A stretch of 51,894 nucleotides of DNA from Candidatus Magnetaquicoccus inordinatus (GCF_004217665.1 NZ_RXIU01000002.1:7769-59662); one strand, 5' to 3'. Positions 28,598 through 37,290 are shown, counted from the first letter of the stretch. Made by a program: numbers and translations. The notes: generated from the letters alone by a model not told the origin.

Positions 28598-29839
28598 GTG
28601 AATCGTCGCGTGGTGATCACCGGTCTGGGTCTGGTAACCCCGATGGGGTTGGGGACCGAGACTACCTGGTCCGGACTGGTGGCCGGACGCTCCGGAATCG
28701 GAGCTATCAGTCGATTCGATACAACCGGCTATGATTCCCGTATCGCGGGTGAATGTCGGGAGTTTCAAGCCGAAACCTGGATCCCCAAGAAAGAGATCAA
28801 AAAAATGGATCTCTTTATGCAATATGGTATCGCAGCCGCACAAATGGCTTGGGAGAGTTCCGGTTATACCTGTAACGAAGAGAATGCCTCTCGTGTCGGC
28901 GTGATGATCGGTTCGGGCATTGGCGGTTTGATGGCCATCCAAAATCAGGCCATGCAGTTGCAAAGTCGCGGTCCCAGTCGCATCTCTCCCTTTTTCATCC
29001 CCATGTCCTTGATCAATCTGATCTCTGGACATGTCGCCATCCGCTTCGGCCTGAAAGGGCCCAACCATGCCGTCGTCACTGCCTGTGCCACCGGCACCCA
29101 CGCCATCGGTGATGCGGCACGCCTCATCCGGCATGGCGAAGCCGATGCCATGTTGGCCGGAGGCGCCGAAGCAACTATCTGTGAACTGGCCGTCGGAGGC
29201 TTCGCCGCTGCCAAAGCCCTGAGCGTGCGCAACGATGCCCCAGAAAAAGCCTCCCGCCCCTGGGACCGCGAACGCGATGGCTTTGTCATCGCCGAAGGAG
29301 CCGGCATCATCTTCCTCGAAGAGATGGAATCCGCAAAAAAACGCGGTGCCACCATCTATGCCGAGGTGATCGGTTATGGCATGTCCGGTGATGCCCATCA
29401 TATTACCGCTCCCGATCCTAATGGTGATGGCGCAATTCGCTGCATGCGCGCCGCTCTCAAGGATGCCAATCTCGACTCCGAGTTGATCGATTATATCAAT
29501 GCCCATGGCACCTCCACGCCCCAGGGCGATGCTGTGGAAACAGAGGCAATCAAAACCCTTTTCGGCATCGAAAAAGCAAAAAAATTGATGGTCTCTTCCA
29601 CAAAATCGATGACTGGACATCTCCTGGGCGCAGCAGGAGGTGTGGAGGCGATTTTTACCGCTCTGAGCCTGTATCACCAAATAATTCCACCTACCATCAA
29701 TCTGGATTATCCCGATCCTCTCTGTGATTTGGATTATGTGCCGAATACTGCACGTGACTGCCACATGGAATTTGCACTCTCCAACTCATTCGGATTTGGT
29801 GGTACCAACGCTTCACTTTTATTGAAACGTGCACCTTGA
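28598..29839 (+). CDS. fabF: beta-ketoacyl-ACP synthase II
   Basis: A 413-residue condensing enzyme that elongates acyl-ACP with malonyl-ACP. The Cys-His-His catalytic set is visible: Cys in VVTACATGTHAIG (about residue 165), His in INAHGTSTP (about 302) and His in MTGHLLGAAGG (about 340). The glycine-rich NSFGFGGTNASL end is typical. It starts with GTG at 28598 behind AAAGGAG. Its TGA stop overlaps the proposed TTG start of mltG, suggesting coupling of lipid and cell-wall genes. Confidence 0.96.
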   Translation: MNRRVVITGLGLVTPMGLGTETTWSGLVAGRSGIGAISRFDTTGYDSRIAGECREFQAETWIPKKEIKKMDLFMQYGIAAAQMAWESSGYTCNEENASRVGVMIGSGIGGLMAIQNQAMQLQSRGPSRISPFFIPMSLINLISGHVAIRFGLKGPNHAVVTACATGTHAIGDAARLIRHGEADAMLAGGAEATICELAVGGFAAAKALSVRNDAPEKASRPWDRERDGFVIAEGAGIIFLEEMESAKKRGATIYAEVIGYGMSGDAHHITAPDPNGDGAIRCMRAALKDANLDSELIDYINAHGTSTPQGDAVETEAIKTLFGIEKAKKLMVSSTKSMTGHLLGAAGGVEAIFTALSLYHQIIPPTINLDYPDPLCDLDYVPNTARDCHMEFALSNSFGFGGTNASLLLKRAP

Positions 29840-31029
29840 CTCCTTGCCAGACCACTCAAGAACCGCCTCTCGATCCGCAATCTGCTGCGGATCACGAACT
29901 CGCAGCTTCGCAAAACCAGGAGGGGGAGCCCCCTCCTGGGCAAGCACCCTCCCAGAGAGTGCGCAAAAGAGCAATCTGGGTGCTGGCTGGCCTGTTGTTG
30001 CCGGCTTTGGGCGGTAGTATCGTTGCTGATTATTTACATTTTTTGCAACAGGGAAGCACGCAAACCATCACCCTGGAGATCGAACGCGGCGCCTCCTTGG
30101 CACAAATTGCCAAAAAGCTGGAGCAGAATCATGTCATCTCCTCAGCCTTGCGCTTCACCCTCCTTGCCCGTTGGCAACGCCTGCACATCTCCAGCAATGG
30201 AGTGCAACTTGCTCCTGGCATTCAGGCCGGAGAGTATGAATTTCCTGCTGGAGAGTTGCCGCAACAGGTTTTGCTCCGCCTCAGCACTGGCAATCAAGTG
30301 GTACATCGCCTGAGCATCCCAGAGGGGTTGACCGTACAGGATATTTTGCAGCGCCTACAGTCACAAGGCTGGCACAATCCTGAAAAGGTTGCCAATGACC
30401 CAGAGTGGCTGAAAAAAATGGCCCTTGCGACCCCCTCACTGGAAGGTTGGCTCTTTCCCAGCACCTATCACTATCATCGTCATGATTCCACTGCGGAAAT
30501 TTTATCCCGCATGGTGAAACAAACCCAACAGGTCCTGGATGAACTGTGGCAAACAGCCCAGCAGGAGGGAGCACAACGCTCCACACGTGCCGTAGATCTC
30601 TCTCCCGTGGAAACTCTCATTCTCGCCTCCATCATCGAAAAAGAGACCGGACAGGCCAGCGAACGAGCAAGAGTCTCGGCGGTGTTTCATAACCGCCTGC
30701 GCAAAAAAATGCGCCTGCAAAGCGACCCGACAGTCATCTATGGTCTGCAGAAAGGGCTGGCTGGCCACAGCTTCGACGGCAACCTGACCCGGCAACATCT
30801 GCGCGAAGCAACCCCCTATAACACCTATACCCAATATGGTCTGCCACCTACACCTATCTGTAATCCTGGCAAGGCTTCCATCCGCGCTGCCCTCTTTCCC
30901 GAAGAGAGTGATGATCTCTATTTTGTGGCCCGTGGCGAAGGCTTTCACGTCTTTGCCAAAACCTTGCCCGAACATGAGGCCAATGTAGATCGCTATCAAC
31001 GCCATCTGCCTCCCCCCAAAAAGAGGTGA
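29836..31029 (+). CDS. mltG: endolytic murein transglycosylase MltG
   Basis: A 397-residue MltG (YceG family) that cuts nascent glycan strands at the inner membrane. A single membrane helix at about residues 46-68 anchors it. The catalytic glutamate is in LILASIIEKETG (E268), followed by SAVFHNRLRKKM and LPPTPICNPG. The best start is a TTG at 29836 overlapping the fabF stop, without a clear ribosome binding site; a start nearer the helix is possible. About 45 hydrophilic residues precede the helix, and that stretch contains a perfect 11-base-pair DNA palindrome. The order fabF-mltG-tmk-holB is widespread in proteobacteria. Confidence 0.92.
   Translation: MTPCQTTQEPPLDPQSAADHELAASQNQEGEPPPGQAPSQRVRKRAIWVLAGLLLPALGGSIVADYLHFLQQGSTQTITLEIERGASLAQIAKKLEQNHVISSALRFTLLARWQRLHISSNGVQLAPGIQAGEYEFPAGELPQQVLLRLSTGNQVVHRLSIPEGLTVQDILQRLQSQGWHNPEKVANDPEWLKKMALATPSLEGWLFPSTYHYHRHDSTAEILSRMVKQTQQVLDELWQTAQQEGAQRSTRAVDLSPVETLILASIIEKETGQASERARVSAVFHNRLRKKMRLQSDPTVIYGLQKGLAGHSFDGNLTRQHLREATPYNTYTQYGLPPTPICNPGKASIRAALFPEESDDLYFVARGEGFHVFAKTLPEHEANVDRYQRHLPPPKKR
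29916..29939. repeat. perfect palindrome inside the mltG N-terminal coding region
   Basis: CCAGGAGGGGG is followed after two bases (AG) by its exact complement CCCCCTCCTGG. It falls in the non-conserved hydrophilic leader of MltG. Hairpins of similar composition occur inside both miniature elements of this window (for example 36752-36772 and 49626-49650), so it may be a related dispersed palindrome. Confidence 0.7.
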
Positions 31030-31031
31030 TC

Positions 31032-31682
31032 ATGTCCACTTTCTCCCACACGGGACGTTTTCTCAGCTTTGAAGGAGGGGATGGCGCCGGAAAATCTCTG
31101 CAACAAAGGATGCTGGCCCAGCGCCTGCGGGAGTTGGATATTCCTGTGCTCAGCACTCGTGAGCCGGGCGGATCCCCTTTGGCAGAAGAGATTCGTCACC
31201 TGCTGCTCGCTGCCGACAGTATGCGCAGCCCGGAAACAGAGCTGTTGCTGCTGCTTGCCGCACGCAGTGATCATCTGCAGCAGCGTATCCTGCCCACCTT
31301 GCAACAGGGTGTCTGGGTCTTGTGTGATCGTTTTCTGGAGAGCACCTTGGCCTATCAAGGTTATGGCAAAGGAATGGATTTGTCCTGGTTGTATCAATGC
31401 CACCAACAGTTTTGCGCTGCTCTTTTACCCGACCGCACGCTGTTGTTGGATGTGGATCCCACCCTGGGACTGCAACGATCGCGCAACTCGCGCCCGCCAG
31501 ATGAGCCTCTCGACTATTTTGAACAGCAACAGTTGGCTTTTCACCAACGAGTGCGCGACGGTTTTCTGCACATGGCAAGCCAACAACCGCAACGCATCCG
31601 CCGCATTGATGCCAGTCAAACCATTGATGCCGTAGCTGAACGCATTTGGGAGGAGATCCGTGTCCTTCTGCCCCACTCTTGA
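31032..31682 (+). CDS. tmk: thymidylate kinase
   Basis: A 216-residue kinase that phosphorylates dTMP to dTDP. The P-loop FEGGDGAGKS lies near residues 12-21, the TREPGG substrate motif follows, and the DRF-LESTLAYQGYG segment is typical. I start at the ATG at 31032, preceded by AAGAGGTG; a GTG two codons upstream overlaps the mltG stop. The 3' end overlaps holB by 23 bases. Confidence 0.96.
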   Translation: MSTFSHTGRFLSFEGGDGAGKSLQQRMLAQRLRELDIPVLSTREPGGSPLAEEIRHLLLAADSMRSPETELLLLLAARSDHLQQRILPTLQQGVWVLCDRFLESTLAYQGYGKGMDLSWLYQCHQQFCAALLPDRTLLLDVDPTLGLQRSRNSRPPDEPLDYFEQQQLAFHQRVRDGFLHMASQQPQRIRRIDASQTIDAVAERIWEEIRVLLPHS

Positions 31683-32655
31683 ACAGATCGTCGGCCATGC
31701 GACCGTACTCGGCAACCTGAAACGGGCAATGGCATTGCACCATCCCGGCCATGCCCATCTGTTTTTTGGTCCTCCCGGTATCGGCAAAGCCACCGTGGCC
31801 AAAGCCTTTGTGCAAGCCCTGTTTTGCCCCCATCAAGCTGCCCATAACGGCTCTGGATGCGGACAGTGCCCCCCCTGCCGCAAGGTGGCTACCGATTCCC
31901 ATGGGGATTTGGTCGAACTGACCGTCGCTGAAGGCAAAACCCGTATCAGTGTCGATCAGATCCGCCAACTGTCCGGCTTTTTTGCTCTGACTCCCATGGA
32001 GGCACCCTGGAAAGTGGCCATCGTGAATGATGCCGCCGCCATGAACGAAGCCGCCGCCAATGCCTTGCTGAAAACCCTGGAAGAGCCGCCCGCCCGCTCC
32101 CTGGTGCTCCTGCTCACCAGTCAGGCAGGCACTCTGTTGCCGACTATTCGTTCCCGCTGTTTGAAAACCCGTTTTTCGCGTTTGTCTGAAGAGGAGATTA
32201 TCCACATCCTGCGCCAGCATCCTGATGCCAAAACATTGGCTGCTCTGCCCACTGCTGACCTTCAGGAGGCTATTCGCATCGGGGGCCAGCAAGTGGGGCG
32301 CATCCTCACCTTCAGCCAAGGAGAGTGGCCAAAACTGCGTCAGCAATTTCAGCAGGAGATGGAACGCCTGCCCGCAACCTCACTGGCAGAGATTATCCGC
32401 TGGGCAGAACATTGGGCCGCAGCAGAAAAATTTCCTCTGTTTCCCGTTTTGTTGCGTGCCTGGCTGCAAACACAACTGCATAATGATGCCCATCGACAAC
32501 AGGAAATTCCAGGCGACTTCTTGGAAAAAAAGGTGCAATTTGCCAATACCACCGACTCTTTATTACGGCGGGCTGCCGCTATCAATCTGAACCGCCGTCT
32601 GCTTTTGGAAACCATTTATATTCGTTTGGCACGCCTGCATGGTGCTGCCTTCTGA
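31660..32655 (+). CDS. holB: DNA polymerase III delta' subunit
   Basis: A 331-residue clamp-loader subunit. The P-loop-like GPPGIGKATVAKAF and a zinc module with cysteines in GSGCGQCPPCRKV are visible, as is the NALLKTLEEPPA segment that is highly conserved in delta' and DnaX. It starts with GTG at 31660 behind GGGAGGAG and overlaps tmk, the common tmk-holB arrangement. It loads the beta clamp at replication forks. Confidence 0.94.
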   Translation: MSFCPTLEQIVGHATVLGNLKRAMALHHPGHAHLFFGPPGIGKATVAKAFVQALFCPHQAAHNGSGCGQCPPCRKVATDSHGDLVELTVAEGKTRISVDQIRQLSGFFALTPMEAPWKVAIVNDAAAMNEAAANALLKTLEEPPARSLVLLLTSQAGTLLPTIRSRCLKTRFSRLSEEEIIHILRQHPDAKTLAALPTADLQEAIRIGGQQVGRILTFSQGEWPKLRQQFQQEMERLPATSLAEIIRWAEHWAAAEKFPLFPVLLRAWLQTQLHNDAHRQQEIPGDFLEKKVQFANTTDSLLRRAAAINLNRRLLLETIYIRLARLHGAAF

Positions 32656-32670
32656 CAGGACTTCTTGGCC

Positions 32671-34035
32671 ATGAATGAGCCGTTATCCAATGCCCTACCC
32701 CAAATCACCGCCGAAATTCCGCCTGATCCGCTGCACGAATCGCCAAGCACTTCCTCCCAGCCACGCAAGCACTCTGGACAAGGCAGATCTGCACGAGGAG
32801 AGGGACAGCCGAACAAAGAAGGAGGCCCGCAACGTAAAACAGCTAAACTGGTGGGCGTGCGTGTGGACTCCTCGGGCATGGTGTACCGTTTTCTCTCTAC
32901 CTTAAGAGAGATCAAAAGCGGTGACCTGGTCTATTTGCACGGCAAAGAAGAGGAGATCCTGGCGCAAGTTCTTTTTGTCGTGGAGGCACAACCGGGGGAC
33001 AATCTCCAGGAGCGCCTCTATACCGGCAGCTTTGATAAAATTGGTCGCATTCTCAGCGCCAGCGAAAAACAGTTTGTTGCCGAAAAAAGCTCTCTGGAAC
33101 AAAAAGCCAAGCAGCTCTGTCGAAAATATATGCAGGATCTGCAGTTGGAAATGCGCCTTTCCCATATCCACTACCAACCGGGTGGCAACCGGATTATCGT
33201 CTATTTTACGGCAGAAAATCGGGTGGATTTTCGTGAATTGGTGCGTCTCTTGGGAACGCAACTCAAAGTGCGGGTGGAAATGCGCCACATTGGTGTCCGC
33301 GATGAAACCAAGCTGTTGGGAGGAATGGGTCTGTGCGGGCAACCATTTTGCTGTGCCTCTTATCTGAAACGGTTTCATCCGGTTTCCGTGCGCATGGCAA
33401 AAAACCAGGAACTCTCCTTAAATCCAGAAGGAATTTCCGGCACCTGTGGTCGCTTGCTCTGCTGCCTGGAGTATGAAAACAGCACCTATCAAGCGTTGCG
33501 AGAGGGGATGCCGCGCTTAAAACAGATGGTACAAACCAACGATGGCCGAGAGGGAGTGGTACAAGCCATTCATCCTCTGACTGAAACGGTGGATCTGCAG
33601 CTTGCCGATGGCAACCGGCTTTGTGTAGCGCGTTGTGATCTTTGCCTCAAGCAACAACCCCCTCCAGCCACTGAGGAAGAGGAGAGCCTCAACCTCGAAG
33701 AGGAGGAGATTTTTCGCGAGGAGTTGCCAGCCGCCACTCCTCCCCAGCAAGGAGCAGAGCGCCGCCCGGCCGAGACCAGGCGTCAGCAACCGCGTCCCCA
33801 CTTGGCAAAACGGGAGAATCAACGCGAGCGCCCCAACAGTCGCAATCAGGCTGCTGCAATGACGCCAGACCAAACCGTGGCGGCGGTCGCCGAAACAAAC
33901 CCATCTGGAAGCAGCACCCAAACAGCAGCAGAGTCCAACCCTGAGCCGACAGCAGTGGGTACGCCGCCACAAACCCGCAAACGTCGGCGCCGCCGCCGTG
34001 GCCCCCCACCTGCGGAAACAAAGGAGACAGCATGA
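32671..34035 (+). CDS. PSP1 domain protein (RicT/YaaT-like) with basic C-terminal tail
   Basis: A 454-residue protein. The PSP1 domain (about residues 60-290) has the signature cysteines GLCGQPFCC and GTCGRLLCC, which in the Bacillus homologue bind Fe-S clusters. The start at ATG 32671 has AGGA upstream; a TTG two codons earlier is possible. Unusually, about 130 residues follow the domain: an acidic stretch, then a Gln/Arg/Pro-rich low-complexity tail ending in a run of arginines (RKRRRRRRGPPP), reminiscent of RNA-binding tails. RicT acts with other factors on RNase Y-dependent RNA processing in Bacillus; here an RNA-related role is inference. Its stop overlaps the next start by ATGA. Confidence 0.88.
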   Translation: MNEPLSNALPQITAEIPPDPLHESPSTSSQPRKHSGQGRSARGEGQPNKEGGPQRKTAKLVGVRVDSSGMVYRFLSTLREIKSGDLVYLHGKEEEILAQVLFVVEAQPGDNLQERLYTGSFDKIGRILSASEKQFVAEKSSLEQKAKQLCRKYMQDLQLEMRLSHIHYQPGGNRIIVYFTAENRVDFRELVRLLGTQLKVRVEMRHIGVRDETKLLGGMGLCGQPFCCASYLKRFHPVSVRMAKNQELSLNPEGISGTCGRLLCCLEYENSTYQALREGMPRLKQMVQTNDGREGVVQAIHPLTETVDLQLADGNRLCVARCDLCLKQQPPPATEEEESLNLEEEEIFREELPAATPPQQGAERRPAETRRQQPRPHLAKRENQRERPNSRNQAAAMTPDQTVAAVAETNPSGSSTQTAAESNPEPTAVGTPPQTRKRRRRRRGPPPAETKETA

Positions 34036-35501
34036 GCAGCCATTCACATCACACTCAGCACAGTGCAAGCAGTTCCTTGCACACCGATAGCCTTTTTGCC
34101 GACAGCCATGCCCATCTCGATTTTCCCGATTTTGCTGCCGATCAAGAGGCTGTGCTGCAGCGCGCCCATGCTGCCGGAGTCAATTGGATCACTACCATCT
34201 CCACCCGTCTCACCACCGTTGCCAATCTGCTGGCGATATGTGACCGCTATAACAACGTGGCAGCCAGTGTCGGCATTCATCCCCATTATGCCGCAGAAGA
34301 GCCGGAAAGCTCTGTGGAGGCGATTGTCGCTGCCGGCAACCATCCACACATTATCGCGGTGGGCGAAACCGGCCTGGATTATCACTATCTCTACAGCCCT
34401 GCCGAGCAACAGGAGCAGGTGTTTCGCAATCATATCCAGGCCGCCAAAATTCTCGATCTGCCTCTGATTATCCATACCCGCGAGGCAGAGGCAGATACCC
34501 GCCGGATCGTGGAAAGTGAGGGCCTGCCAGCAAAGGGGGGTGTTTTGCACTGCTTTACCGGCTCCCTGGAGATGGCCGAATGGGCGATACAACAAGGGCT
34601 GCATATCTCCTTTTCCGGCGTGCTCACCTTCAAAAGCGGGGATGCTCTGCGGCAAATTGCCCAGCAACTGCCTTTGGATCGTCTGCTGATTGAAACCGAT
34701 GCCCCCTATTTGGCTCCCATGCCCCATCGAGGCAAACGCAATGAACCGGCCATGGTGGTACGTATTGCCGAAACCCTGGCCCATCTGCATGGACTCCCTT
34801 TGCAACAGGTGGCCAGCATCACCACCCAAAATTATCTGCGCCTGTTTCGTCCTGATGAACTGGCAAAAATTCTCAGCCCAGCACCCGCAGTCATGGCGCC
34901 ACAACCACCAACGCTCGCCTATGCAATCGGCTCCGGTCTTTATCTGAATATCAGTAAAGGGTGCACCTTGCGCTGCCACTTTTGCCCCAAATGGGTTGCC
35001 CCGGTCGTGCACCAGTATGATCTTACTCTGCCACGCAACCCCACTGCAGAGGAGATCCTGCAAGCCATGGGTGACTATTCCGCCTACCAGGAAATTGTCT
35101 TTTGCGGCTATGGAGAGCCCACCTTGCGCCTGCCGGTCCTGCTGCAGGTGGCACAGGCCATCAAACAACAGTGCGCGATTCCCATCCGCATCAATACCGA
35201 TGGGCTGGCCAATCGGGTCTATCGCAGCGACATCACCCCCCGTTTACGCGGTCTGATTGATGCGGTTTCCGTCTCTCTCAATGCACAAAATGAAGAGATA
35301 TACAATCGCCATAGCCGACCAACCGTTCCCGGTGCCTATCAAGCAGTCAAAGATTTTTTACTCGCCGCCAAAGCCCATATTCCCTCGGTCACCGCAACCG
35401 CCATCGAAGGATTGGAGGGGGTGGATATAAAGGCGTGTGCAGAGATCGCCCACCAATTGGGAGTCCATTTTCGCAAACGCATTCTCAACCAGGTCGGCTG
35501 A
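34032..35501 (+). CDS. TatD-family nuclease fused to TatD-linked radical SAM domain
   Basis: A 489-residue two-domain protein. Residues about 17-275 are a TatD metal-dependent nuclease with the metal ligands in DSHAHLDF, GETGLDYHY, IIHTREAEA, LHCFTGS and ETDAPYLAP. Residues about 295-489 are a short radical SAM domain with CTLRCHFC (C311, C315, C318) and GYGEPTLR, matching the radical SAM family usually encoded next to or fused to TatD. The two activities have no known joint substrate. The nuclease half may act in DNA repair or RNA/tRNA turnover. It is coupled to the PSP1 gene by an ATGA overlap. Confidence 0.93.
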   Translation: MSSHSHHTQHSASSSLHTDSLFADSHAHLDFPDFAADQEAVLQRAHAAGVNWITTISTRLTTVANLLAICDRYNNVAASVGIHPHYAAEEPESSVEAIVAAGNHPHIIAVGETGLDYHYLYSPAEQQEQVFRNHIQAAKILDLPLIIHTREAEADTRRIVESEGLPAKGGVLHCFTGSLEMAEWAIQQGLHISFSGVLTFKSGDALRQIAQQLPLDRLLIETDAPYLAPMPHRGKRNEPAMVVRIAETLAHLHGLPLQQVASITTQNYLRLFRPDELAKILSPAPAVMAPQPPTLAYAIGSGLYLNISKGCTLRCHFCPKWVAPVVHQYDLTLPRNPTAEEILQAMGDYSAYQEIVFCGYGEPTLRLPVLLQVAQAIKQQCAIPIRINTDGLANRVYRSDITPRLRGLIDAVSVSLNAQNEEIYNRHSRPTVPGAYQAVKDFLLAAKAHIPSVTATAIEGLEGVDIKACAEIAHQLGVHFRKRILNQVG

Positions 35502-35525
35502 GCGGCCCTGCAGAGTGCGCCAAAG

Positions 35526-36713
35526 ATGACACAGCCTCGCCTCTGGGATGTGCTGGTTTTGGGAGCCGGGGCTGCCGGTCTGTTCTGTGCTGGAGAGGCG
35601 GGACGGCGCGGTCGCTCGGTGTTGCTGCTGGATCATGTCAACCAGCCGGGAAGAAAAATTGCCCTCTCCGGTGGAGGACATGGCAACATCACCCACCGGC
35701 ATCTGGGCAAAGAGCACTATCTTTGCCAACAACCACACTTTTGTCTCCCCGCCTTGCGCCGCTTTGACAACCAGGCCATCCTCGCCCGACTAAAAAAAGC
35801 GGCTATCCCGGTCGAAGAGCGCCCATCGGGACAATATTTTTGCAGCGGTTCCGCCCGACAGATCGTCGAATGGCTGCTCCAGGAGTGCCGCAACAGCCAG
35901 GTGCACTTTGCTCTGGGCCATGCCATCCAGCGGGTTGAACGGCGCGAGCAGGCTTTTCTGATTCACAGCCAAGCGGGACAATTCAGCGGCAAAAAATTGG
36001 TGGTGGCTACGGGTGGACTCTCCTTTCCCAAATTGGGAGCATCGGATCTGGGACTACGCCTGGCCAAACAGTGGCAACTGCCAATCATCCCCACACGTCC
36101 CGGACTGGTGCCTTTGCAACTGCCGCCAGGCGGCTTGCGCAGCCACGCCTCCCTGGCTGGCCTGTCGCTTCCTGCGCGCATCGATTGCCAAAACAGACAC
36201 TTTTCTGGACCGCTGCTCTTCACCCATCGCGGCATCAGCGGTCCTGTGGTGTTGCAAATCTCCTCTTACTGGCAACCAGAAACCCCCTTGCATATCAATC
36301 TTTTGCCCGATCACAATCTCTGCACCCTGTTGCGTCAGGCGCGCTCCCTGCATCCCAAACAAACTGTCAGCAATGTGCTGGCGCAGTGGCTGCCTAAACG
36401 CTTGGCGCAAACTCTCACCCAGCATCTGCAGATCTCCACCCGTTTGGCGGAGACTGCCGATGCCACCTTGCTCCGCCTGGCAGACACAGTACACAAATGG
36501 ATCATTACCCCCACAGGCGATGAGGGGTATCGGGTGGCTGAAGTCACCACCGGCGGCGTCGCCACCAGCTCTCTTCATGCACAAACCATGGAGTGCCGCA
36601 CCATTCCGGGACTCTATTTTATTGGCGAAGTGCTGGATGTAACCGGCCATTTGGGAGGTTATAACCTGCAATGGGCTTGGTCTTCTGCTTTCCTGGCGGC
36701 ACAAAATATCTAA
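35526..36713 (+). CDS. BaiN/YhiN-family FAD-dependent oxidoreductase
   Basis: A 395-residue flavoprotein of the HI0933/YhiN family. The FAD dinucleotide-binding motif is VLVLGAGAAGLFCAGEAG, followed by GGHGNITH and GRKIALSGGG, and the C-terminal GGVATSSL and GEVLDVTGHLGGYNLQWAW motifs are diagnostic. The physiological substrate of this family is not settled. The stop codon TAA at 36711-36713 shares its last base with the target duplication of a miniature element, so the element inserted directly behind the gene without truncating it. Confidence 0.92.
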   Translation: MTQPRLWDVLVLGAGAAGLFCAGEAGRRGRSVLLLDHVNQPGRKIALSGGGHGNITHRHLGKEHYLCQQPHFCLPALRRFDNQAILARLKKAAIPVEERPSGQYFCSGSARQIVEWLLQECRNSQVHFALGHAIQRVERREQAFLIHSQAGQFSGKKLVVATGGLSFPKLGASDLGLRLAKQWQLPIIPTRPGLVPLQLPPGGLRSHASLAGLSLPARIDCQNRHFSGPLLFTHRGISGPVVLQISSYWQPETPLHINLLPDHNLCTLLRQARSLHPKQTVSNVLAQWLPKRLAQTLTQHLQISTRLAETADATLLRLADTVHKWIITPTGDEGYRVAEVTTGGVATSSLHAQTMECRTIPGLYFIGEVLDVTGHLGGYNLQWAWSSAFLAAQNI

Positions 36714-36720
36714 AACCGTT
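36713..36720. repeat. target site duplication, left (family A)
   Basis: AAACCGTT directly precedes the element and recurs exactly at 36979-36986. Its first base is the last base of the baiN stop codon. Confidence 0.85.
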
Positions 36721-36978
36721 GTAACTATTCAGCATCCAAATCAACTGCGGGTCCAGGGAGGGCACCTCCCTGGCCGGGTCCAGGGAGGGAATCCCTGGGA
36801 TTTTGCTTTTAATCTTTTGCTTTTGGCGCGCCTTTCACAACAAGCCAACGCGCTTTTTGCGTCGGCTTAAGCGCCTAATGGAAGCAAGCTGTGCGGATTG
36901 GCGCGTATTTTTGCGCTAATTCGCACAGCATCCCCATGGGGGTAGAGCTGGCGAGCCAGCACAAACCTGAATAGTTAC
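36721..36978. mobile_element. miniature element, family A (IS66-like ends), complete copy
   Basis: A 258-base element bounded by the inverted repeat GTAACTATTCAG / CTGAATAGTTAC. It is flanked by an 8-base direct repeat AAACCGTT (36713-36720 and 36979-36986). Ends beginning GTAA with 8-base duplications are typical of the IS66 family. No transposase frame is present, so it is non-autonomous. Inside is a perfect hairpin (CCAGGGAGG, GCA, complement). A second copy in opposite orientation starts at 51689. Confidence 0.88.
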
Positions 36979-36986
36979 AAACCGTT
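36979..36986. repeat. target site duplication, right (family A)
   Basis: Exact repeat of 36713-36720, immediately after the right inverted repeat. Confidence 0.85.
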
Positions 36987-36994
36987 TTTGATGC

Positions 36995-37241
36995 CAGGAC
37001 AATCGCATTTGCAAACCATAAAAATATTATGGAGGTCCATGAGGAGATTATCTCCTCCTGGTGGGTGCAGAGCAAAGCCCTGCTGAAAATGTGCGGCGTT
37101 GCACCAGAAGCAAATGCAAAGCATTCGCGCACGCCGCACCAATCTGTGCCCCAAAGGAACACTCTTTGGGAGGGCGGACGCCCGACAGGCACCGTTTCGC
37201 TTGTGGCAACAGTGAGGAAATTGGCAAATGCGCTTGCCCTG
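36995..37241. mobile_element. miniature element, family B, copy 1
   Basis: A 247-base element ending in CAGGACAATCGCATTTGC on the left and GCAAATGCGCTTGCCCTG on the right, an 18-base inverted repeat with two mismatches. The flanking 10-mers are TTTTTGATGC (36985-36994) and TTTTTTATGC (37242-37251), a near-perfect duplication. It is closely similar along its length to 49580-49823. No plausible transposase is encoded; the short open frames inside are fragments. Confidence 0.85.
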
Positions 37242-37260
37242 TTTTTTATGCAAGAAAAAC

Positions 37261-37290
37261 TTGCAATCATAGTAAAAATTGAAATACAAT
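37261..37290 (+). promoter_or_regulatory. candidate sigma-70 promoter for the kinase-like/REC gene
   Basis: TTGCAA at 37261-37266 and TACAAT at 37285-37290 are separated by 18 bases in an AT-rich stretch. It lies 110 bases upstream of the start at 37401 and 20 bases downstream of the family B element. The leader also contains CCTCTCGG and its complement CCGAGAGG, which could pair. Confidence 0.5.
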
